The translations under genes were made by a program, and so were the position numbers. From the NCBI GenBank assembly GCA_009829735.1, contig CM020618.1:8585119-8649118 (forward strand): 64,000 nt of DNA, read 5' to 3'. Under the pieces are notes generated by a model. The model worked only from the letters and a program-made list of their open reading frames with translations, ran no database searches and was not told the DNA's origin. Below, piece after piece: positions 58,063 to 64,000 of the stretch. The stretch's first letter is position 1, and every line of letters starts with the position of its first letter. The stretch is from Pyropia yezoensis (lineage: Eukaryota > Rhodophyta > Bangiophyceae > Bangiales > Bangiaceae).

Positions 58063-59823
58063 ATGGCTACCCTCCCTGGCACGACGGTGCCCGAAGGGGT
58101 AGACCCCGCGTCCCTTGACGCATCCCTGGTCACCGCGGGGGACGGTGCCCAACCCGGCGTTCTCCCTACGGGTGAAGCAGACCTGGGCGTGACATCCGGT
58201 AGTGGACTGGAGTCTACAGGCGGCCAAGTACCGCCTGCTCCCGTTCCTCCGGCTGTTCCTCCTGTGGGAGCCACCCCGGGGTCAACGGCGTTTGAGTCCG
58301 CTCGCAGCAGACGTCTCCCTCCTGTCGGTTCTACTCTTCAACCTCCAGGGATAGCCCCTGGTGTGTTTACTCCTGGACCCACACATGGCAGCTGGGTGTA
58401 TACACCTCTTCCTGTGGGCACTAGCAGTGCCAGAGGCACCGCTATGACTGGTTCTACGGGTCTTCCGGAGACTTCGACTCCTGGGACCGGCCAAGCTTTT
58501 CCTCCCCTTGCGTCCTATGGGGCGGGGAGCTCCAAGACCGGTGACCGGAGCAGCCGTAGGCGTCGGCGTCGTCGCCGCCGCTCTAGCACCAGCGAGACCA
58601 GTTCCTCCAGCTCTGAGGAGGGATATGACTGGGATGCATCTCCCGGTCCTACCCGGCGCAGGCTAGTCGAGTTCGACTTCCCTGCCCACCAAGTGGGAGA
58701 TGCCACCCTGAACAAGGTCACGTATTGGGGTAACTACCGGCTGGAGAACCAAGACCAAGGTTACACCCGGAAGATGGCCAAGAAGATGGCATCCCTGAAC
58801 CGGCGAATGCAGCCGAGCTTTGGGGGGCATCCTAAGTTTTCCGGGAAGAGACCGGCGCTTATCTTTGCCTTCCTGCGCCGGTTTGTCAAGGCATGCAATG
58901 ACAACGATGTGTCCGAGGGCAAGGCTCTCTATCTCCTGGTTAACTTCAAGACCGGAGAAGCGGAACAGCGGTTTGCACAGGTTCTACCAGACTCTGCCGG
59001 GCACATTGTTGGACGTACCGTCGCGAGTTATCCGGAGGCGGTCAACTGGCTCCTGTCCAACTACGCAGACGCGGACTCCCTGCGTAAGGCAGTCGGTAGG
59101 CTGAACCGGGCAACCATGGAGAGACAAGAGACTCCAGAGGCGTTCGCCCGTCGTGTCCGGGAGATGAGCGATGCTTGTGGCAACGTTTACCCTGAGGACA
59201 GGCTCAAGATGATCTTCTCGGAGGGGCTTCCTGAATATCTTCAAGTGGATGCGGAGAACTACAACCAGGAACATCAAGAACATACCTTCCAGCAGTTGAT
59301 GGCCTATACCCAGGGCAAGCACCGGCAAGCCAAGGCCCTCCAGGCTCCTATGGTATCGACCCCCAAGCCGTTGTCGCGAGTTCGTCCCGGACCCGACAAG
59401 TATAAGGGAGGTGATAACCCTGTACCGGTACTCGCAGTTGGCGAGGCCTCACCCATGGAGTCAAGGGACAAGTGGGGCGGCTTCGTTTCTAAGGAGCAAC
59501 CTTCCCTGGTCGCCCCCAAGCAGATCAGGAACCAGCGGTTCCGGTCTTGCTGGCTGTGCCAGAAGGAGGATCATATGTCCTACCAGTGCCCGACCATTCC
59601 CGAGGATCTCCAGGAGAAACTCAAGCGTCAAGGACTGGTGTTTGCAAAGGCGGTCAACTGGGCTGACCGGCGGGCACCCTCCAAGATGGACAAGGCACAG
59701 GTACATGCCATCCGAGTGGCAACCTTACAGAGCATCACGGAGGCTCTGGCAAGGGAAGCTCCTACGGACTTTGACCTGGAGACCGAAACCTCTAAGGACT
59801 CCTCGGAGCCGGGAAACGAGTAG
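58063..59823 (+). CDS. Element D Gag with CCHC zinc knuckle
   Basis: ATG 58063, 586 residues. The N-terminal 150 residues are Pro/Gly/Thr-rich, then a basic RRRRRRRRSS stretch, a capsid domain (HPKFSGKRPALIFAFLRRFV, SEGKALYLLVNFKTGEAEQR, ETPEAFARRVREMSDACGNV, YNQEHQEHTFQQLMAYTQGK), a CCHC knuckle CWLCQKEDHMSYQC, and an acidic end. Structural protein of the particle. It terminates PGNE-TAG with the frameshift heptamer directly upstream. The leader between primer-binding site and ATG is about 190 nt. Confidence 0.92.
   Translation: MATLPGTTVPEGVDPASLDASLVTAGDGAQPGVLPTGEADLGVTSGSGLESTGGQVPPAPVPPAVPPVGATPGSTAFESARSRRLPPVGSTLQPPGIAPGVFTPGPTHGSWVYTPLPVGTSSARGTAMTGSTGLPETSTPGTGQAFPPLASYGAGSSKTGDRSSRRRRRRRRRSSTSETSSSSSEEGYDWDASPGPTRRRLVEFDFPAHQVGDATLNKVTYWGNYRLENQDQGYTRKMAKKMASLNRRMQPSFGGHPKFSGKRPALIFAFLRRFVKACNDNDVSEGKALYLLVNFKTGEAEQRFAQVLPDSAGHIVGRTVASYPEAVNWLLSNYADADSLRKAVGRLNRATMERQETPEAFARRVREMSDACGNVYPEDRLKMIFSEGLPEYLQVDAENYNQEHQEHTFQQLMAYTQGKHRQAKALQAPMVSTPKPLSRVRPGPDKYKGGDNPVPVLAVGEASPMESRDKWGGFVSKEQPSLVAPKQIRNQRFRSCWLCQKEDHMSYQCPTIPEDLQEKLKRQGLVFAKAVNWADRRAPSKMDKAQVHAIRVATLQSITEALAREAPTDFDLETETSKDSSEPGNE
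59811..59823 (+). promoter_or_regulatory. -1 frameshift heptamer of element D
   Basis: The gag frame reads CCG GGA AAC GAG TAG. G GGA AAC (59811-59817) is the same X-XXY-YYZ heptamer as in element B, at the same distance from the gag stop. The pol frame (-1) is open from 59796. No strong hairpin directly downstream was evident by eye. Confidence 0.75.
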
Positions 59824-62800
59824 GGCAGGCGCTCTCCCCAAGTGTCTTCCCGAATCTCCAACGGCAGGGTACTTCTACCTGTTCTCCCCTTGCGTGCCGG
59901 GAGAAAGGACGGCAGTTACCTGCTCAACCGGTAGCCGCCTGGACACCCTGTTTGTTCAAGGGGACCTTGCTCGTCCTGCGTAAGGAAAACCTCAAGATTA
60001 ATGCTCGTATGCGTGTGGGGGATAGCCTCCCCCAAGCTGTTACGCCGGTGGTCGACACGGGAGCCGGACCAAGCGTCATCACTGAGAACCTGTTACCTCC
60101 GGGCTGGCGTCGACATGCCTGGAGAGCGCCTACCAAGACCCGGATTGTAGACGCATCAGGTCAAACCCTACGACCGCTTGGCCGTCTTCCCGTCGCCATC
60201 TATGTCAACAATGAACCAATGCTTTTTCCCTTTCTAGTAGTCAAGACCTTATCAGTCCCCCTCATCCTAGGCTGGGACTTCCAGAAGCAGCATGTCAAGA
60301 GCATCCTACCCGGAGAAGGAAAGGTGCAGTTCAACCATGGGTTTGTGTCACCAGTGCTGGAGCACCTGGACACCAAGGTTCGTGTGGCCAAGAACCAGAA
60401 GGAACGCATCCCACCCTCTACCTTGACCCTCATCAAACCGGTGCTCCTACCTCCTCGCTCGGAGACCAAGGTTCAAGTCACGACCCGGACTGCAGGTCAA
60501 TGCCTGATCTACGGACGCAAGGAATTTCTGGCGAAACACCGATTATACCTAGCCCACGGACACCACAAGAAGGTGGAGAGGCACACCCCGTTCTCGGTGC
60601 TGATCGTCAACGTGAGCCGGAAGCCAATAACCCTCGCCAAGGGCACTCGAGTTGGTACAGCAGAGCCTTACCGGGGGTCCGCCCGCGCTATGAGCAAGGA
60701 AGACCTCTTCAACCTGCAACAAGAGCTGGCATCCAACTTGACGGCCTTAGACGTATCTCCGGAACAAGAGCAGGCTGGCCGTACTACTCCGAAGCCCGAA
60801 CAAGCACCGCCCGGGATGCCGAAGGTCAACCAAGAAAACGTCCCTCCCGACTTGAAGGAGGCACTGGAGAAGCTTCTCCAGGAATATCGGCACCTGTGGT
60901 CCGGAGAGCTGGGCAAGATGGACGCCACCCTACACCGGATTCAACTCAAGCCAGATGCCAAACCAGTGCACATGCACCCATACCGGGCTGGATCTCATCG
61001 CCGGGATGAGATTGAGAAGCAGGTTAACAAGATGCTCAAGATGGATGTTATCGAGCCGTCTGATGGCGAGTGGGCTTTCCCGGTGGTAGTCGTCCCGAAA
61101 CCTGGCGGTCACTTCCGTTTCTGCGTTGACTACAGACGCCTGAACGAGATGACAGTCAAGGATGTATACCCGATACCCCGGATGGATGATTGCCTCGACT
61201 TTCTTGGTGATGCCACCCTCTTCTCGACGCTGGATTGTAATGCCGGTTACTGGCAGATCCCTCTGGCTGATGAGGACAAGGACAAGACTACCTTCACGTG
61301 CCACATGGGACTGTTCCGGTGCAAGCGTCTCCCTTTTGGTCTCACTAATGCTCCGGCAACCTTCCAGAGAGCCATCGACATCATCCTGTCGGGGCTAAGG
61401 TGGAGAACATGTTTGGTCTACCTGGACGACATCATTGTTTTCTCCAAGACCCCAGCGGAACACCTGGAGCACCTTCGAGAGGTCCTGGCCCTCCTGTCCA
61501 AGGCTGGAGTTACCCTCAAGGCCGAGAAGTGCCACCTGTTTGAGACTGAGGTGGAGTACCTGGGGCACGTGCTGAGTCCGGGGGAGCTCCGAGTCAATGA
61601 GAAGAACATCAAGGCCCTCCGGCATGCACGGCAACCTAAAACCCAGACGGAACTCAAGAGCTTCCTGGGTATGTGCAACGTCTACCGCCGGTTCGTACGG
61701 GACTACGCTCTGATTGCCCGGCCCTTGACCAAGCTTACTAGCAAGAAGCTTCCAGCACAACTCCCGGTGTTCGACGAGAAGCAGACAGCAGCCTTCGAAG
61801 AGCTCAAGAAGCGCCTGACCACCACTCCAGTACTGGCGTTACCCAAGCGGGAGGGTCAGTTTGTTCTGGAGACTGACGCCTGTGGCGTCCAGGTGGGGTG
61901 CTCACTACTCCAGCAGCAACCTGATGGGCACTTCCTCCCGATAGGCTACTACAGTCGCGTCTTGACTCCAGCCGAGAAGAACTATTCCACGACCGAGCGC
62001 GAGTGCTTGGCGGTCGTCTGGGCTTGCTCCCTGTTACGTCCATATCTTGAAGGACAAGAGTTCCTCATCCGGACGGACCACGCCAGTCTAAGGTGGCTGC
62101 TATGCATGGACAGCAGTCAAGGAAGGGTCGCCCGGTGGCGCCTACGCCTTTCGGAGTTCAAGTACAAGGTGTGCACCAGAGCAGGGAGGGAGCACCACTG
62201 CGCCGACACCATGTCCCGGCTGGAGACTCCTGCAGCCGATACCGGTCCTATCCCGGAGGAAATACCTTGCTTTATCCTCCCGAATGTCGGACGTGGCTGG
62301 CACGCTCCCCTGTACGAGACACCTGACGCTCATCAACCGGTAACCATTCACCGGATGCTGGAGGCACAATTGACGGACCCTCAATGCTTGGAGCTTCGCC
62401 ACCAAATGGACCTGAACCGGAACAGTCGCTTCTCCGAGTCTACAGACGGACTCCTGGTACGGGTGTCACCCTTCGATGGGGCAACTCAAGTCTACGTACC
62501 CCGGAGCCTACGGACTGACATCCTACGCCTGGAGCACTCGTCTCCCCAGGCCGGGCATCCTGGTATCAATCGGATGTATGCTTCCATGAGACGACATTAT
62601 TACTGGGAAACCATGGCCAGTGACGTCCATAAGTGCCTGGAGGCTTGTATTTCTTGTGCAAGGAACCGGTTGTCCCAGAGGAAGAAGACTTCTAAGCTAC
62701 GCCTATTCCCTGCGGCGGAGCCCTTTGCAAGCTTAAGCATGGACATCCTGGGGCCCCTACCTGAGACCTCCAGTGGCAACATATACCTGCTCATCATTTG

Positions 62801-63911
62801 TGACCGGTTCTCCAAGTTCACTCGAGCAATCCCGTTGAGAACCATCACGGCTCTGGATGTCACGTCGGCCTTCTGCGAGTACTGGATAGCTGCCTATGGC
62901 CCTCCAGACTCCGTCTTAACCGACAACGGTCCCCAGTTTGCATCCCTGTTCTTCCAAGGAGTCTGTGACCTGATGGGCATCAAGAACTTGTACACCACGA
63001 CGTACCACCCTCAAACGAACGGCCAGGTGGAACGATTCAACCGGACCCTAGTGGACATGCTACGGCACTACGTGGAGGAGCACCAAGAAGACTGGGACGA
63101 GCTCCTGGCTGTCCTCACTCTAGCCTACAACTCCCGAGTTCACCGGACAACGGGAGTCGCTCCACTCGACTTTGTCACCCCAAGGCGGCTGACCAACTTC
63201 TCCCTGGAAAGAATACCGGATGGTCTCCAGCCTGCACTGAAGTCAGGTCCCAAGGCAAAGGATGAGTTCCTGGAACAACTAAAGCTCCTGCTCCCAAGAG
63301 TCAAGGAGTCAATCTCAAAGACCCAGGAGCGATACAAGCGGGACTATGACAAGGGTGTCCGGGAAAAGAACAAGGAACTGGGTGGTGGCGACTGGGTTTT
63401 TGTGGACAACCATAGCAAGACCCGGGGGAAGCTGGACTCTAAGACGGATGGACCTTATGAGATCCTCAATACGGATGGCTGGACCTTCCTTCTAGACGTG
63501 GATGGTTCCCCGTACCGGGTGAGCAGCGACCATGTCACCCGAGCTCCACCGCCAAGCCAACGGGACTTGACCCGGCGTAAGCGGACTGCGATACCCTGGC
63601 TATCCCAAGGAGAAGGCCGGGAATTTGTCTACGTCAAGTTTGTCGACCATGCCTGGAGAGATGGACGCCTGTACCTGCGAGTACGCTGGTTCGGCTTTAA
63701 CCCAGCAGATGATACATGGGAACCCTCAAACCGGCTACCCATCGCGGACGTCTGTGCCTACACGCGACGGAACGGGATCGAGGGCACTCCAGTGGCCAGA
63801 GCCGGCAAGATTCTGGAGTCGGACACGGAGGAGGACCAAGAGGACGGGGCCAACCAAGACCCTCGGGACGAGACGAGCTCACCCGCAACGGATGCGGAAC
63901 AAGAGGATTGA
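59817..63911 (+). CDS. Element D pol: protease, RT, RNase H, integrase, chromodomain
   Basis: Read in the -1 frame from 59817; the first internal ATG is 59952 (1,319 residues from there). Protease VVDTGAGPS; a linker domain; RT with CVDYRRLNEMTVKDVYPIPR, LDCNAGYWQIPL, LPFGLTNAPATFQRAI and YLDDIIVFS (61419 on); RNase H with LETDACGVQVGCSLLQQQ, TERECLAVVWAC and RTDHASL; integrase zinc finger (HPGINRMYASMRRHYYW, CISCARNR), DDE core with D in SMDILGPLP (about 62739), D in LTDNGPQFAS (about 62920) and E in GQVERFNRTL (about 63027), GPY-type region, and a chromodomain (YVKFVDHAWRDGRLYLRVRW, DDTWEPSNRLP; about 63610-63770). The acidic C-terminal tail ends at TGA 63911. Intact, all catalytic residues present. 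It makes and integrates the cDNA. Confidence 0.93.
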   Translation, partial: RVGQALSPSVFPNLQRQGTSTCSPLACREKGRQLPAQPVAAWTPCLFKGTLLVLRKENLKINARMRVGDSLPQAVTPVVDTGAGPSVITENLLPPGWRRHAWRAPTKTRIVDASGQTLRPLGRLPVAIYVNNEPMLFPFLVVKTLSVPLILGWDFQKQHVKSILPGEGKVQFNHGFVSPVLEHLDTKVRVAKNQKERIPPSTLTLIKPVLLPPRSETKVQVTTRTAGQCLIYGRKEFLAKHRLYLAHGHHKKVERHTPFSVLIVNVSRKPITLAKGTRVGTAEPYRGSARAMSKEDLFNLQQELASNLTALDVSPEQEQAGRTTPKPEQAPPGMPKVNQENVPPDLKEALEKLLQEYRHLWSGELGKMDATLHRIQLKPDAKPVHMHPYRAGSHRRDEIEKQVNKMLKMDVIEPSDGEWAFPVVVVPKPGGHFRFCVDYRRLNEMTVKDVYPIPRMDDCLDFLGDATLFSTLDCNAGYWQIPLADEDKDKTTFTCHMGLFRCKRLPFGLTNAPATFQRAIDIILSGLRWRTCLVYLDDIIVFSKTPAEHLEHLREVLALLSKAGVTLKAEKCHLFETEVEYLGHVLSPGELRVNEKNIKALRHARQPKTQTELKSFLGMCNVYRRFVRDYALIARPLTKLTSKKLPAQLPVFDEKQTAAFEELKKRLTTTPVLALPKREGQFVLETDACGVQVGCSLLQQQPDGHFLPIGYYSRVLTPAEKNYSTTERECLAVVWACSLLRPYLEGQEFLIRTDHASLRWLLCMDSSQGRVARWRLRLSEFKYKVCTRAGREHHCADTMSRLETPAADTGPIPEEIPCFILPNVGRGWHAPLYETPDAHQPVTIHRMLEAQLTDPQCLELRHQMDLNRNSRFSESTDGLLVRVSPFDGATQVYVPRSLRTDILRLEHSSPQAGHPGINRMYASMRRHYYWETMASDVHKCLEACISCARNRLSQRKKTSKLRLFPAAEPFASLSMDILGPLPETSSGNIYLLIICDRFSKFTRAIPLRTITALDVTSAFCEYWIAAYGPPDSVLTDNGPQFASLFFQGVCDLMGIKNLYTTTYHPQTNGQVERFNRTLVDMLRHYVEEHQEDWDELLAVLTLAYNSRVHRTTGVAPLDFVTPRRLTNFSLERIPDGLQPALKSGPKAKDEFLEQLKLLLPRVKESISKTQERYKRDYDKGVREKNKELGGGDWVFVDNHSKTRGKLDSKTDGPYEILNTDGWTFLLDVDGSPYRVSSDHVTRAPPPSQRDLTRRKRTAIPWLSQGEGREFVYVKFVDHAWRDGRLYLRVRWFGFNPADDTWEPSNRLPIADVCAYTRRNGIEGTPVARAGKILESDTEEDQEDGANQDPRDETSSPATDAEQED

Positions 63912-64000
63912 GAAGAAGGGAACGGGTATATCAAGGATAACACGCAACGCAAGCATGGAACAATCAAGGAAAACAAGCACCCGCTCGAGCAACCCTTCTC
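63912..64000. other. Element D 3' region, window end
   Basis: 89 bp after the pol stop, A/G-rich in part. No LTR start was recognised before the window ends. Confidence 0.4.

Larger units (their letters stand above)
57492..64000 (+). mobile_element. Ty3/gypsy chromovirus D (3' LTR beyond window)
   Basis: Plus-strand element with LTR, primer-binding site, gag and pol, all intact. It is a different family from A/B, with diverged proteins, but shares primer-binding site, gag-pol frameshift heptamer and chromodomain integrase. There is no antisense ORF up to the window end, 90 bp after pol; whether one follows cannot be seen. All frames are intact, so it is the best candidate for an autonomous copy in the window. 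Confidence 0.9.

Overview
The window is nuclear DNA of a GC-rich eukaryote. It has spliced genes, Ty3/gypsy chromoviruses with chromodomain integrases, PIF/Harbinger, pogo-like and MITE-type DNA transposons, and many long pure C or G runs. No ribosome-binding-site operons, tRNA or rRNA genes were seen. A GC-rich alga (for example a bangiophyte red alga) would fit, but nothing seen fixes the species. GC-rich low-complexity sequence opens every reading frame in 1-3.2, 8.3-9.3 and 14.9-15.6 kb, so length alone is not evidence of a gene there.

Layout. 3.2-6.6 kb: a TPR-like exon, an unassigned exon, a pogo/DDE_1 transposase and a 119-bp TA-flanked MITE. 7.4-8.3 kb: an 852-bp element with 78-bp terminal inverted repeats. 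9.3-10.9 kb: an S1-domain protein with an RD/RE-rich region (minus). 11.5-14.25 kb: an AAA-ATPase-like/PD-(D/E)XK nuclease protein with two AT-hooks. 14.5-14.9 kb: a possible PUB-domain remnant. 15,659-18,824: a complete PIF/Harbinger element with TIRs and TAA target duplications, carrying a Myb-like gene and a transposase whose first catalytic Asp is Asn. 19.4-21.3 kb: a decayed second Harbinger-type transposase.

22.4-39.1 kb is a nest of related chromoviruses. Copy A (22,439-27,955) is rearranged and bounded by ~1-kb inverted arms. Copy C is a 5' LTR, primer-binding site and gag fragment cut by a 315-bp assembly gap. Copy B (to 39,062, minus strand) has identical visible LTR sequence, gag, pol and an extra antisense ORF between pol and the 3' LTR. 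Gag-pol of B, and of a second family (D) at 57.5-64 kb, are joined at the same slippery heptamer GGGAAAC just before the gag stop. In B it is followed, after 6 nt, by an 11-bp hairpin.

40.3-57.4 kb is a block of host-like or island genes: a two-exon mini HIRAN protein, two members of an unrecognised paralogous family (41.9-43.1 minus; 55.3-56.4 plus), a coiled-coil gene, a Sen1/UPF1-like SF1 helicase, and an acidic nuclear-looking protein. Three of these genes contain an in-frame UAG with the same frame open beyond it. Several other frame breaks fall on homopolymer runs, so assembly error must be excluded before biology is inferred.
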